From assembly GCA_965226805.1 (NCBI GenBank), contig CBDDDW010000027.1, positions 62,001-126,000 on the forward strand: 64,000 bases of DNA, read 5' to 3'. This document shows, in pieces, positions 49,405-58,271 of the stretch. Below the pieces are notes generated by a model that worked only from the letters and a program-made list of their open reading frames with translations, did not search any database and had not been told where the DNA came from. How positions within the stretch are numbered: the first letter of the stretch is position 1; each line of letters starts with the position of its first letter. The translations under genes and the position numbers were made by a program. The stretch is from CBDDDW01 sp965226805. GTDB lineage: Bacteria; Chloroflexota; Dehalococcoidia; Lucifugimonadales; JAGWBF01.

Positions 49405-50727
49405 TTACCTTAGGAACCCTTCATAATTTCGCATCATCAACTGTGCCTCCAACTGGCGCAGTGTGTCCAGGGCGACCCCAACCATTATTAGAAGGCTGAA
49501 TGCGGGCAGCAGTGTCGACTGCACGTTTGCTATCAGGGATGCCAAGTAGGGTACTATGGCCACGAACCCCAGGAACAAGGCGCCGCCCCAGGTCACCCGA
49601 AGTATGACGCGGTTCAGGTATTCCTGTGTAGGCTTGCCGGGCCTGATCCCCGGCACAAAGCCTCCGTTTCGTTGCAGATTCTCCGCCAGGTTCTGTTGCT
49701 GGAACACCACGAGGGTATAGAAGAAGGTGAAGACTACGACCAGGATGAAGGTCATCACCCAGTAGAGAATGTGAGTCGAGTCGAAATAGGTCTGCAGGGT
49801 GTCGGCTACCGATCCTACCCAGTCGTCCCGCACGCCCAGGTAGGTGGCGATCACGCCCGGCAGTATGACGATCGAGGACGCGAAGATCAGCGGGATCATT
49901 CCGGCCGAGTTGATTCTTATGGGCAGATAGGTGGCGCCCGACTGGCGATACATCCTGCCGCCTCGGAAGATGCTGCGCCCGTACTGTACTGGGATACGCC
50001 GGTGAGCCTCGGTGAATACCACTATAAGGGCGACGACCAGAAGCCCCGCGATAATCAGCCATATGACACCCTCGAAACTGGCCTGATTATTTACCTGCCG
50101 CATCAGGTTGGGGAAGCCCGCGACGATTCCGGTGAATATGATCAGGGAGATACCGTTGCCGATGCCCCGCTCCGTGATGAGCTCACCGATCCAGACGAGG
50201 AACATCGTTCCTGCTACAAGCGACCCCAGCATGGCTGTTGTGGCTATGAAGTCGCCGTTCGGCCCCGGCCAGACGCCGGTTAACACGTTGGCCTGTTGGA
50301 CCAGCTGCAGCTGGCCGTAGCCTTGGGCGAGAGCCACCGGGACCGTGAGCCAATGGGTGATGCGGTTGATCTTCTGCCGCCCCATCTCCCCCTCTTTTGA
50401 AAGTCTCTGCAGACTGGGAACCACTGGGACCAGCAGCTGCATCACGATGGAAGAGGTGATGTAGGGGAACACCCCAAGGGCGGCGACGCTCAGGTTCCTT
50501 AGCGCCCCCCCACTGAAGAGGTCGAGGAAACCCAGTAGCTGATTGGTGTCGAAGAGCTCCCTTAGCTGGTCGTCGTTGATCCCCGGCAGTGGCACCTGGG
50601 CCATGAAACGGAATATCGCCAGCATACCCAGGGTGAAAAGGATCTTAGCTCGGAGATCGGGAATGCGGAAGGCGTCTATGGCTGCCTGAATCAGCCTCGG
50701 TCTCCCTTCCGCCTCCTGTGTCATCAT
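49405..50727 (-). CDS. secY: Protein translocase subunit SecY
   Basis: 440 residues, ten transmembrane helices expected. Motifs: the plug-side start AFRIPDLRAKILFTLGMLAIFRFMAQVPLPGI, SALGIFPYI-like AALGVFPYITSSIVMQLL, GIGNGISLIIF, RIPVQYG, LPIRINSAGMIPLIFASS and FVPGIRPGKPTQEYLNRV. Channel of the Sec system. Its start lies 2 bases past the rplO stop. Confidence 0.98.
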   Translation of the reverse strand: MMTQEAEGRPRLIQAAIDAFRIPDLRAKILFTLGMLAIFRFMAQVPLPGINDDQLRELFDTNQLLGFLDLFSGGALRNLSVAALGVFPYITSSIVMQLLVPVVPSLQRLSKEGEMGRQKINRITHWLTVPVALAQGYGQLQLVQQANVLTGVWPGPNGDFIATTAMLGSLVAGTMFLVWIGELITERGIGNGISLIIFTGIVAGFPNLMRQVNNQASFEGVIWLIIAGLLVVALIVVFTEAHRRIPVQYGRSIFRGGRMYRQSGATYLPIRINSAGMIPLIFASSIVILPGVIATYLGVRDDWVGSVADTLQTYFDSTHILYWVMTFILVVVFTFFYTLVVFQQQNLAENLQRNGGFVPGIRPGKPTQEYLNRVILRVTWGGALFLGFVAIVPYLASLIANVQSTLLPAFSLLIMVGVALDTLRQLEAQLMMRNYEGFLR

Positions 50728-50729
50728 GG

Positions 50730-51173
50730 TTATATCGCCTCGGCCCTTCCACCGGCGGCCTCTATCTTGTCCAAAGACGACCGAGTGAACCTGTGGGCGC
50801 TAATCTTCAGGGCCACATTGAGATCGCCGTTCCCCAGGATCTTCACCGGGTACTTCAGGCTTCTCACGACCCCCATTTCGAGCAGTTTCTCCGGGGTAAC
50901 TTCGGAGTCCCCTGGGAAGATATTCAGCTCCTCGACCTTCACGAGGTGATACCGTTTCTTGAATATGTTGGTGAAACCCCGTTTCATCGGAAGACCCTTG
51001 ATGAGAGGTAGTTGCCCTCCCTCGAACCCCGGCCGCACACCCCCGCCCGAGCGCGACTTCTGCCCTTTCATGCCGCGACCCGCCGTGCTGCCGTGGCCAC
51101 TTGCGTCACCACGGCCCACGCGCTTCCTGCGCTTCTTCGATCCGGGGGGAGCGGTCAAGTTATGCTCCATCAT
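50730..51173 (-). CDS. rplO: 50S ribosomal protein L15
   Basis: 147 residues: LTAPPGSKKRRKRVGRGDASGHGSTAGRGMKGQKSRSGGGVRPGFEGGQLPL at the N-terminus, and VALKISAHRFTRSSLDKIEAAGG near the end. Its ATG shares a base with the rpsE stop (TGATG). Normally rpmD (L30) lies between these two genes; here it is absent. Confidence 0.98.
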   Translation of the reverse strand: MMEHNLTAPPGSKKRRKRVGRGDASGHGSTAGRGMKGQKSRSGGGVRPGFEGGQLPLIKGLPMKRGFTNIFKKRYHLVKVEELNIFPGDSEVTPEKLLEMGVVRSLKYPVKILGNGDLNVALKISAHRFTRSSLDKIEAAGGRAEAI

Positions 51174-51751
51174 CAGCCCGGTCCCCTCTCTCTGCCCGGC
51201 GAGGCATCGGGACCTGAGATCCTGGTCGGCCTCTCCGGACGCACCGCGGACCTGCGTCTCGCCATCTCTTCGGCAGGGTCCTTCAGTTTTTGTAGCGCAT
51301 CCAAGGTCGCATAGACCACGTTTATAGGATTGCGGGACCCCAGAGACTTGGCCACAACGTCCTTCACTCCAGCGAGATCCAGCATCGCCCGAATGACCCC
51401 AGCGGCGATGATACCCGTGCCGGGCGGAGCGGGCTTGATCAGGACCAGAGCTGCGCTCTTCTTGGAGGAGGTCTCTTGAGGTATGGTGCTTCCCTTCAAG
51501 GGAATGCGTATCAGACCCTTCTTCGCCAGGGCATTACCCTTCCTGACGGCGTCTGGAATCGCCAGAGCCTTCCCGAGACCCGCACCCACAACTCCCTCCC
51601 CATCTCCAACGATAACAAGGGCGTTAAAACGCAGGTGGCGCCCACCCTTGACAACCTTGGCTATGCGGCGGGTGAACACTACGCGTTCGTTCAGAACGAG
51701 ATGCGACGGGTCTATTTTTGCGTAGGACGGACGGGGCGGAGCAGAGGCCAT
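51173..51751 (-). CDS. rpsE: 30S ribosomal protein S5
   Basis: 192 residues: LNERVVFTRRIAKVVKGGRHLRFNALVIVGDGEGVVGAGLGKALAIPDAVRKG and GTGIIAAGVIRAMLDLAGVKDVVAKSLGSRNPINVVYAT. A basic Arg/Pro-rich tail of about 20 residues (RRSAVRPERPTRISG) follows the usual end. Start overlaps the rplR stop (TAATG). Confidence 0.98.
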   Translation of the reverse strand: MASAPPRPSYAKIDPSHLVLNERVVFTRRIAKVVKGGRHLRFNALVIVGDGEGVVGAGLGKALAIPDAVRKGNALAKKGLIRIPLKGSTIPQETSSKKSAALVLIKPAPPGTGIIAAGVIRAMLDLAGVKDVVAKSLGSRNPINVVYATLDALQKLKDPAEEMARRRSAVRPERPTRISGPDASPGRERGPG

Positions 51752-52119
51752 TAAAAAACTAGACCTCCTTCTCTAGCGGCATCGGCCAAAGCCTTCACTC
51801 GGCCGTGGTAAAGATATCCGCCGCGGTCAAAAACCACTTTCGTGGTGCCCAAGGACAGTGCCCTGCCGGCGATAGCCGTGCCGACCATCTGGGACAAGCT
51901 GGATTTGGCCACCTTCCCCAGCGAGGTTTTTATCTCGGCCTCAAGGCTGGAAGCGGATGTTATAGTGTGGCCGCTCACGTCATTGATGACCTGGGCATAG
52001 ATGTGCCTCGAACTCCGGAACACACAGAGTCTGGGGCGTTCTTCGTCGCCAGAGACCTTGCGGCGCACTCTCTGGTGTCTTGCAAGACGGAGCTTGCGCG
52101 AGCTCTTCTCTTTGGGCAT
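51751..52119 (-). CDS. rplR: 50S ribosomal protein L18
   Basis: 122 residues: RHQRVRRKVSGDEERPRLCVFRSSRHIYAQVINDVSGHTITSAS and VVFDRGGYLYHGRVKALADAAREGGLVF. Binds 5S rRNA. A 140-base gap with no gene or obvious signal separates it from rplF upstream. Confidence 0.98.
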   Translation of the reverse strand: MPKEKSSRKLRLARHQRVRRKVSGDEERPRLCVFRSSRHIYAQVINDVSGHTITSASSLEAEIKTSLGKVAKSSLSQMVGTAIAGRALSLGTTKVVFDRGGYLYHGRVKALADAAREGGLVF

Positions 52120-52259
52120 TTAGCGTAGCCTCCATTCTCCAGACGAGCGATTCCGCCTCCCACGATGTCTGCCACACATCACCGTGAGGCAATCGGTTCT
52201 TATGAAAGTCAGATATCCCCTATAGTTCCTGTCACGTCCGCGTAGCTCACGCGGCTTGA

Positions 52260-52844
52260 TTACTTCTTCCTCGCGGCGGATTTTCCCGGCTTGAGGCGAA
52301 GCACCTCGCCCGCGTATCGTATCCCCTTCTCCTTATAGCGATTGGGGGGCCTGACACGTCGGATGAAAGCCGCCATTTCCCCCACCTTTTGCTTGTCCAT
52401 ACCCTGCACGTGGATCCGGTTATTACCTTCCAACGTAAGGGTAACCCCTTCCCTGGATTTAACCTCGACAGAGTGACTGAACCCAACGTTGAGCACTATA
52501 CCACCGCCAGACTCTTGGGCCCGATAGCCAACTCCCATAAGCTCCAGGGTCCTTTGGTACCCCTCGGTCACACCTGTGACAGCGTTGTTTATCAAGCTCC
52601 GGGTGAGCCCGTGAAGGGAACGGTGAAACTTGGATGCGGAGTACCGTTCCACCAGCACACATCCGTCATCCAGCTTGACGATAACGTCAGGGTGGAAGGG
52701 CTGGGTCAACGTGCCACGGGGTCCCTTGACCGTCACCTCGCCATAGCCAACCTTCACTACCACCCCGGCAGGCACGGGAATTGGCTTTCGGCCTATCCTA
52801 GAAAGGGTCTTCTCCGTGGTACTGCCCCCTAACTTACCAGACAT
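52260..52844 (-). CDS. rplF: 50S ribosomal protein L6
   Basis: 194 residues: SRIGRKPIPVPAGVVVKVGYGEVTVKGPRGTLTQ and the C-terminal VRPPNRYKEKGIRYAGEVLRLKPGKSAA. The usual start (before SRIGRKP) has no start codon; the frame begins at an ATG 15 codons earlier (52844), inside the rpsH end, adding MSGKLGGSTTEKTL. Confidence 0.97.
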   Translation of the reverse strand: MSGKLGGSTTEKTLSRIGRKPIPVPAGVVVKVGYGEVTVKGPRGTLTQPFHPDVIVKLDDGCVLVERYSASKFHRSLHGLTRSLINNAVTGVTEGYQRTLELMGVGYRAQESGGGIVLNVGFSHSVEVKSREGVTLTLEGNNRIHVQGMDKQKVGEMAAFIRRVRPPNRYKEKGIRYAGEVLRLKPGKSAARKK

Positions 52845-53232
52845 AGCAAAGAAGCTCCCCTCCCATATTCTGGCGCCAGGCAGTGCGGCCGGTTATCACC
52901 CCTTTGGAGGTTGAGAGGATGGAAATCCCCAGCCCACCGTATACCCGGGGTATTTCACCCTTCCCCACGTATACTCTCAGCCCCGGCTTGCTTACTCGCT
53001 TCAAGCCGCTAATGGCGGCCACCTTGTTCTCTCGATAAGCCAGATGAACACGAAGGGTGGGCTGAGGCCGTCCCCTCAGGATATCGTAGTCCCTTATGAA
53101 GCCTTCCTCTTTAAGGATCCTCGCTATCGCGACTTTCATCTTCGATACGGGCATCGCCAGAGAATCGTGCTTCATCCCGTGGGCATTCCTGATTCGAGTC
53201 AGCATATCCGAGATTGGATCAGTTACAGGCAT
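52834..53232 (-). CDS. rpsH: 30S ribosomal protein S8
   Basis: 132 residues: VTDPISDMLTRIRNAHGMKHDSLAMPVSKMKVAIARILKEEGFI and the closing GVITGRTAWRQNMGGELLCYVW. 16S-binding protein and, in some bacteria, translational repressor of the spc operon. Overlaps rplF by 11 bases. Confidence 0.98.
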   Translation of the reverse strand: MPVTDPISDMLTRIRNAHGMKHDSLAMPVSKMKVAIARILKEEGFIRDYDILRGRPQPTLRVHLAYRENKVAAISGLKRVSKPGLRVYVGKGEIPRVYGGLGISILSTSKGVITGRTAWRQNMGGELLCYVW

Positions 53233-53281
53233 TGCTTCATGCGCCTCTAAAGTTTTCGTTCCACTGAAGTCGCCACGAGGG

Positions 53282-53467
53282 CTACAGACTGGCCTTCCGC
53301 ACGCCAGGCAACTCCCCGTTGAGGGATAGCTGCCGCATGCATATCCGGCAAAGACCGAAGTGTCTTATGTAGGCCCGCGGTCTCCCACACCGGTTACAGC
53401 GGTTGTAGTGCCGGACCGCGAACTTCTTCGGCTTTTTCCATTTCTCTATCAGGGATTTTTTGGCCAA
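53282..53467 (-). CDS. rpsZ: 30S ribosomal protein S14, zinc-binding type
   Basis: 61 residues: AKKSLIEKWKKPKKFAVRHYNRCNRCGRPRAYIRHFGLCRICMRQLSLNGELPGVRKASL, with the four-cysteine zinc site CxxC...CxxC of the short form. 15 bases after rplE. Confidence 0.98.
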   Translation of the reverse strand: MAKKSLIEKWKKPKKFAVRHYNRCNRCGRPRAYIRHFGLCRICMRQLSLNGELPGVRKASL

Positions 53468-53482
53468 GCCAGCTACACCCCC

Positions 53483-54238
53483 TTAATTGTCTCGGGCAAA
53501 GGGCATGCCCAGAAGGGCAAGAAGGCGCGCACCCTCTCCATCCGTCCTGGCGCTTGTTGTGATGGTAACCTGGAAGCCGCGAATACGCTCGATCTGCCCA
53601 TATTCTATTTCTGGGAAGATTATCTGTTCCCGGATCCCCAGGGAGTAATTCCCGCGGCCATCAAAACTGCTGAGGGAGACGCCGCGAAAATCCCTGATGC
53701 GCGGCAGTGCGGCATTCAGAAGACGGTCTACGAAATGGTACATCATGACCCCCCTGAGGGTCACCGTCACACCTATAGGATTGCCTTCCCTCAGCTTGAA
53801 ATTCGCTATTGAGTTCCTCGCGCGCGTCACCACGGGCTTCTGCCCGGAGACGGTAGTGAGGTCTTTAGTCGCGCTCTCGATAGCTTTCTGGTTGGTCAAC
53901 GCCTCCCCCAACCCTACGTTAAGCACGACCTTCTGAAGACGGGGGACCTGCATGACGTTGCCGTACGCAAACTCCTGCATCAATGTAGGCACTACCTCCG
54001 AGCGGTAGAACTCCAGAAGCCGGGGGCTCGCCACGGTTGGCGCCTCCTCGGCTACCTCCAGAGTAGCAACCGCGGCTGGGACCTCTTTCGACCTTTTGGC
54101 AGCGGCGCTGGATGCTCGCTTGGGCTTAGCGCCGTCACTCTGCTTCGCTGTCTTCTTTTTCGGCGCCGACTTAGCGGGTTTGGGAGCTTCGGTGCTCGCC
54201 GCCCCTTCTAGTCGATCGTCTCCCGGCACCTTAGGCAC
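53483..54238 (-). CDS. rplE: 50S ribosomal protein L5 with long N-terminal extension
   Basis: 251 residues against about 180. Residues from about 72 on are normal L5 (RLLEFYRSEVVPTLMQEFAYGNVMQVPRLQKVVLNVGLGEA, GQKPVVTRARNSIANFKLREGNPIGVTVTLRG, FDGRGNYSLGIREQIIFPEI). The first about 70 are Ala/Lys/Pro-rich low complexity (KPAKSAPKKKTAKQSDGAK). The GTG at 54238 lies in the end of rplX (31-base overlap), and no better start occurs between it and the conserved part. Confidence 0.94.
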   Translation of the reverse strand: MPKVPGDDRLEGAASTEAPKPAKSAPKKKTAKQSDGAKPKRASSAAAKRSKEVPAAVATLEVAEEAPTVASPRLLEFYRSEVVPTLMQEFAYGNVMQVPRLQKVVLNVGLGEALTNQKAIESATKDLTTVSGQKPVVTRARNSIANFKLREGNPIGVTVTLRGVMMYHFVDRLLNAALPRIRDFRGVSLSSFDGRGNYSLGIREQIIFPEIEYGQIERIRGFQVTITTSARTDGEGARLLALLGMPFARDN

Positions 54239-54519
54239 ACTCTTACCTTTCTTCTATCTTCAAGGAAGCTCACCCGTATCCGGCTGGGCTCCTCGCACTT
54301 GTTACATATTAGCATTACATTTGACACGTGGATAGGGGACTCTTTCTGGACCCGGCCCGCCTGCCTGACGTCCGGCCTCGGACGCATGTGCCGGATCACC
54401 ATGTTCAGCCCCTCAACGACCACCCTGTTCTTGGAAGGAATAATCCTGTCGATTCTCCCTTTCCTCCCCTTCTCCTTACCGGCAATAACCAGAACCGTAT
54501 CGCCCTTACGGATTCTCAT
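54208..54519 (-). CDS. rplX: 50S ribosomal protein L24
   Basis: 103 residues from the ATG at 54519, which overlaps the rplN stop (TGATG): RIRKGDTVLVIAGKEKGRKGRIDRIIPSKNRVVVEGLNMVIRHMRPRPDVRQAGRVQKESPIHVSNVML. Has a CNKC...CLRC zinc-like pair near the end. Confidence 0.97.
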   Translation of the reverse strand: MRIRKGDTVLVIAGKEKGRKGRIDRIIPSKNRVVVEGLNMVIRHMRPRPDVRQAGRVQKESPIHVSNVMLICNKCEEPSRIRVSFLEDRRKVRVCLRCRETID

Positions 54520-54890
54520 CACACCACCTCGGGAGCCAGGGAGACAATCCTCGCATATCCCCGCTCTCGAAGTTCCCGCGCCACCGGCCCAAATATGCGA
54601 GTGCCACGGGGATTGTTCAACTTGTCGCTGATTAGTACAGCGGCGTTGTCGTCGAACCGCACATAGGTGCCGTCCGCTCTCCGGTAGGGCTTCGCCACCC
54701 TCACTATCACCGCACGCACGACCTCTCCCTTCTTGACCTGGGCAAGAGGCGTCGCCACTTTTACCGAACCAACTATGATATCGCCAATGGACGCATACCG
54801 GCGACGGGTGCCTCCGGGTATATTGATACACATGATCTCTTTCGCCCCACTGTTGTCCGCCACCGCCAGACGGGTGAACGTCTGGATCAT
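54519..54890 (-). CDS. rplN: 50S ribosomal protein L14
   Basis: 123 residues: MIQTFTRLAVADNSGAKEIMCINIPGG, VVRAVIVRVAKPYRRADGTYVRFDDNAAVLISDKLNNPRGTRIFGPVARELRERGYARIVSLAPEVV. Overlaps rpsQ stop by 4 bases. Confidence 0.98.
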   Translation of the reverse strand: MIQTFTRLAVADNSGAKEIMCINIPGGTRRRYASIGDIIVGSVKVATPLAQVKKGEVVRAVIVRVAKPYRRADGTYVRFDDNAAVLISDKLNNPRGTRIFGPVARELRERGYARIVSLAPEVV

Positions 54891-55351
54891 TTCTTACGAC
54901 TCCTCTTTTTTTTCTTGTCCTCGCTCACTTCTTCCTCTTCTGTCCCTGCCTCATCTTGTTCGTCAACCGACTCTTCTGTCCCTGCCTCAACTTGTTCCTC
55001 AACCGACTCTTCTGTCCCCTGATCCTCTTCCTCCACCTCTCGTTCCGCTTCCTCGGTGAGTATTCCCTCGTCCAAGTCTATGGGCTTCACCTCTGCCACT
55101 TCATGGCGCTCCAGTATACCGATTACCCTCCAGCGTTTCATGCGCGACAGGGGGCGTGTCTCTTGTATCCTAACCAAATCCCCCAGCCGGCACTCGCTGT
55201 CCTTATCGTGGGCGAAGAACTTGGTGACCTGCCTTAGGCTCTTGTTGTAAAGCGGATGCCGCTTCTGCCATTGGACGGCCACCAACACCGTCTTGTCCAT
55301 CTTCGTGCTGACTACTCGCCCCACACGGGCTTTTTGGCGTTCCTTGGCCAT
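54887..55351 (-). CDS. rpsQ: 30S ribosomal protein S17 with acidic tail
   Basis: 154 residues against about 85-110. The first about 85 are S17 (RVGRVVSTKMDKTVLVAVQWQKRHPLYNKSLRQVTKFFAHDKDSECRLGDLVRIQETRPLSRMKRWRVIGIL). The rest is acidic low complexity (TEESVEEQVEAGTEESVDEQDEAG, from a 36-base repeat) ending in a Lys/Arg patch KKKKRSRKK. Confidence 0.96.
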   Translation of the reverse strand: MAKERQKARVGRVVSTKMDKTVLVAVQWQKRHPLYNKSLRQVTKFFAHDKDSECRLGDLVRIQETRPLSRMKRWRVIGILERHEVAEVKPIDLDEGILTEEAEREVEEEDQGTEESVEEQVEAGTEESVDEQDEAGTEEEEVSEDKKKKRSRKK

Positions 55352-55352
55352 G

Positions 55353-55550
55353 CTATCGGACTCCCAGCTTTCGCTCTCGGGCTATCGTCTTTAGACGGGC
55401 GGTGTTTCTCCTTGCCGTACGGAGTTGAGAGGTATTGGTCAACTGCTTGGTAGCAAGCCGCATGCGAAGGTTCAATCGCTCTTTGTATGAACCCTCCAGC
55501 TCCTCGATCAGCTCCTTGTCGCTCAGCTCCCTGATCTCATGAGCCCGCAC
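55353..55550 (-). CDS. rpmC: 50S ribosomal protein L29
   Basis: 65 residues: RAHEIRELSDKELIEELEGSYKERLNLRMRLATKQLTNTSQLRTARRNTARLKTIARER. GTG start at 55550. One base from rpsQ. Confidence 0.97.
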   Translation of the reverse strand: MRAHEIRELSDKELIEELEGSYKERLNLRMRLATKQLTNTSQLRTARRNTARLKTIARERKLGVR

Positions 55551-55608
55551 TAACGTATACCCCCTTTACAGTTGTTGCAGCGCCGCGTTTTGGTGGCGCG
55601 CGCTCTAT

Positions 55609-56037
55609 CTAATGGGCGGTGGCCAGGAAGTCTGCTCTCCGCACCGCCTTGGTGGCTATGGGAAGCTTATGTGAGGCGAGGCGCAGGGCCGCCATGGCCA
55701 GATCTTCCCTTACCCCACTCACCTCGAACATGATACGGCCGGGTTTGACGACGGCCACCCAATGGTCGACAGCCGCCTTACCTCCGCCCATGCGGGTCTC
55801 AGCCGGCTTCTTGCTCACGGCCTTATCCGAGAACACCCGGACCCACACGTGGCCACCCCGCCTCAGATGGCGGGTGATGGCGATACGGGCTGCCTCGATC
55901 TGCCTGGCAGTTATCCAATGGGCCTCCAGGGCCTTCAATCCAAAGTCTCCAAAATGAACTGAGTTGCCCGACGTCGCCACTCCACGACGGTGTCCCCTAT
56001 GCATTTTTCGATATTTAACCCGTTTCGGCTGCAGCAT
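55609..56037 (-). CDS. rplP: 50S ribosomal protein L16
   Basis: 142 residues: MLQPKRVKYRKMHRGHRRGVATSGNSVHFGDFGLKALEAHWITARQIEAARIAITRHLRRGGHVWVRVFSDKAVSKKPAETRMGGGKAAVDHWVAVVKPGRIMFEVSG. Overlaps the rpsC end by 23 bases. Confidence 0.98.
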   Translation of the reverse strand: MLQPKRVKYRKMHRGHRRGVATSGNSVHFGDFGLKALEAHWITARQIEAARIAITRHLRRGGHVWVRVFSDKAVSKKPAETRMGGGKAAVDHWVAVVKPGRIMFEVSGVREDLAMAALRLASHKLPIATKAVRRADFLATAH

Positions 56038-56752
56038 CCGGGCTCTCCTCTTCGGGGGGTATGGTCACTTCGATGGTGTCCAACTCTTCCACGGTCTCTT
56101 CCGGCGGTGGAGGCACGATGTCGCCCTTATAGATCCACACCTTGACGCCGACGGCGCCCATGACGGTCCGTGCCTCGGTGACACTGTAGTCTATATCGGC
56201 ACGCAGGGTATGTAGAGGCACCCTTCCGTCGTGGAGTTTCTCTCTTCGGGCGATCTCCGCCCCAGTGATGCGCCCTTTGATGATGATTTTGATACCCTTG
56301 GCTCCAGCCTGCATGGCCCGTTGAGCCGCCTGACGCAGGGCCCGCCGGTAAGACACCCTTCGCTCCACCTGGTCGGCGATGTTTCTGGCCACCAGGTAGG
56401 CGTTAAGCTCCGGCTGGGACACCTCTAGGATATTAAGTTGAATTCGCTTCTTGGCGGTGACAACCTCTAGCCTGGACCTAAGCCGCTTCACTCTCTCCCC
56501 GTCCCTGCCTATAAGTATGCCAGGCCGGGCGGAGTGAACGTTCACGACAATATCCTGGGCGCCCCTGTCGATCTCGATACGGGATATGCCGGCGCTGGAA
56601 AAGCCCCGGTACTCATCGCCGACACTCTGTCTGATCCTCATGTCCTCCAGGACCAGGGTGCGATAGTCCTTACCCTTGGCAGCGTACCAGTGGGTCTGCC
56701 AGTCCTTGACGATTCCCAGCCTGAATCCTATGGGATGAGTCTTGTGTCCCAA
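56015..56752 (-). CDS. rpsC: 30S ribosomal protein S3
   Basis: 245 residues: MGHKTHPIGFRLGIVKDWQTHWYAAKGKDY, KH domain (IVVNVHSARPGILIGRDGERVKRLRSRLE), and AEIARREKLHDGRVPLHTLRADIDYSVTEARTVMGAVGVKVWIYKGDI. Ends in an acidic tail of about 30 residues (ETVEELDTIEVTIPPEEE). Confidence 0.98.
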   Translation of the reverse strand: MGHKTHPIGFRLGIVKDWQTHWYAAKGKDYRTLVLEDMRIRQSVGDEYRGFSSAGISRIEIDRGAQDIVVNVHSARPGILIGRDGERVKRLRSRLEVVTAKKRIQLNILEVSQPELNAYLVARNIADQVERRVSYRRALRQAAQRAMQAGAKGIKIIIKGRITGAEIARREKLHDGRVPLHTLRADIDYSVTEARTVMGAVGVKVWIYKGDIVPPPPEETVEELDTIEVTIPPEEESPDAAAETG

Positions 56753-57100
56753 TTAGAGGACCTCCTGTAGCTCGTCAACGACGACGGTTATGTGGCTCGA
56801 CCGCTTGGCGATACGCCCTATGCGGCCCCTGGCCCGGGGCCTGAACCGCTTGAGGCGACGAGCCTCGTCAGCGACAATCTTTACAATAATCAGGTTGTCC
56901 GGGTCCATCAGCAGGTTATTCTCCGCGTTGGCGGCAGCCGACCGCACCACTTTTGACACCGTTCGGGCCCATGGGGAGGGGAGCAGGCTCAGGATATCCA
57001 GAGCCTCTCTGACACTCTTGCGCCGCACAAGATTAACGATCGGCATGAGCCTTCTCTGAGAGGCTCCCACGTTCGTTGCCGTGGCCTTGACCTCGGGCAA
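56753..57100 (-). CDS. rplV: 50S ribosomal protein L22
   Basis: 115 residues: VKATATNVGASQRRLMPIVNLVRRKSVREALDILSLLPSPWARTVSKVVRSAAANAENNLLMDPDNLIIVKIVADEARRLKRFRPRARGRIGRIAKRSSHITVVV. TTG start at 57100 with AGGAGGGA upstream. Abuts rpsC. Confidence 0.97.
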   Translation of the reverse strand: MPEVKATATNVGASQRRLMPIVNLVRRKSVREALDILSLLPSPWARTVSKVVRSAAANAENNLLMDPDNLIIVKIVADEARRLKRFRPRARGRIGRIAKRSSHITVVVDELQEVL

Positions 57101-57139
57101 TATACCGTCTCCCTCCTGTCTTGCTTGTGCCGGCGCTGC

Positions 57140-57439
57140 CTACCGGCGCCCTTTGGCGAACTGGGTGGTAGTGCGCTCAGATCTGGCTACGTGGCCCCGG
57201 AAGGTGCGAGAAGGGGCGAACTCGCCGAGCTTGTGTCCCACAGTGTTCTCGGTGATGTACACGGGGACGTGCCTCCGTCCGTCGTGGACGGCGATGGTTA
57301 GACCAACCATCTCAGGCATTATCGTCGATGCCCGAGCCCAGGTGCATATCACTACTTTGGAGCTGGAGTTCTGGGCGCTCATCACCTTTTTCATCAGCTT
57401 GATGTCCAGGTAGGGCCCTTTCTTCGTAGAACGGGACAT
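57140..57439 (-). CDS. rpsS: 30S ribosomal protein S19
   Basis: 99 residues: MSRSTKKGPYLDIKLMKKVMSAQ, TWARASTIMPEMVGLTIAVHDGRRHVPVYITENTVGHKLGEFAPSRTFRGHV. Two bases after rplB. Confidence 0.98.
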   Translation of the reverse strand: MSRSTKKGPYLDIKLMKKVMSAQNSSSKVVICTWARASTIMPEMVGLTIAVHDGRRHVPVYITENTVGHKLGEFAPSRTFRGHVARSERTTTQFAKGRR

Positions 57440-57441
57440 CC

Positions 57442-58269
57442 CTATCTCCTTCTTCTCACGATGAATTTGTTGCTTGGCTTCTTGTCTCTCCTCGTCTTGT
57501 ATCCCAGGGTAGGTTTGCCCCAGGGGCTCTTGGGGCCGGGAAGCCCTATGGGCGATCGGCCCTCGCCACCTCCGTGAGGATGGTCATTGGGGTTCATTGC
57601 TACCCCTCGCACCGTCGGCCTTCGACGCCGGTGGCGCGACTTGCCGGCCTTGCCCAGCTTCTGGTTCTTGTGGTCGGCGTTGCCGATCTGGCCCACGGTG
57701 GCCTGGCAGTCTACCAATACTTTGCGGACCTCTCCCGATGGCAGCCGGATGAGCACATAGGGGTTCTCGCGCGACAGCACCTGTGCGGCTACACCGGCAC
57801 TCCTGACCAGCTGGCCCCCTCTGCCCGGCGTCAGCTCCAGATTGTGTACCAAAGTCCCTGCCGGGATGTACCTGAGGGCCAGTGTGTTGCCGGGCTTCAC
57901 TTCCGCCTGGGGACCCGATTCTATCCTTGTTCCCAGCTCCAGCCCTATGGGCGCCAAAATGTACCTTTTTTCACCGTCGGCATAGTAAATTAGGGCTATA
58001 CGAGCCGAGCGGTTGGGGTCGTACTCGATTGAAGCCACTTTCCCCGGAATGCCTACCTTGTCCCGTTTGAAGTCGATTATCCGGTAAGTCCGTTTGGCGC
58101 CTCCCCCGCGATGACGGGTAGTAATCACACCGCGGTTGTTTCTGCCGGCCTTGTTCTTGAGCGGGCTGATCAGCGACTTTTCGGGCTTTTTTCGGGTAAT
58201 CTCCTTGAACGTGGACCACGCTGCGTTCCTCGTACCGGGAGTCATCGGCCTGGGGATTCTAAGCGGCAT
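57442..58269 (-). CDS. rplB: 50S ribosomal protein L2
   Basis: 275 residues: KKPEKSLISPLKNKAGRNNRGVITTRHRGGGAKRTYRIIDFKRDK and the peptidyl-transferase-centre loop GVAMNPNDHPHGGGEGRSPIG. Two bases after rplW. Confidence 0.99.
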   Translation of the reverse strand: MPLRIPRPMTPGTRNAAWSTFKEITRKKPEKSLISPLKNKAGRNNRGVITTRHRGGGAKRTYRIIDFKRDKVGIPGKVASIEYDPNRSARIALIYYADGEKRYILAPIGLELGTRIESGPQAEVKPGNTLALRYIPAGTLVHNLELTPGRGGQLVRSAGVAAQVLSRENPYVLIRLPSGEVRKVLVDCQATVGQIGNADHKNQKLGKAGKSRHRRRRPTVRGVAMNPNDHPHGGGEGRSPIGLPGPKSPWGKPTLGYKTRRDKKPSNKFIVRRRR

Positions 58270-58271
58270 GA

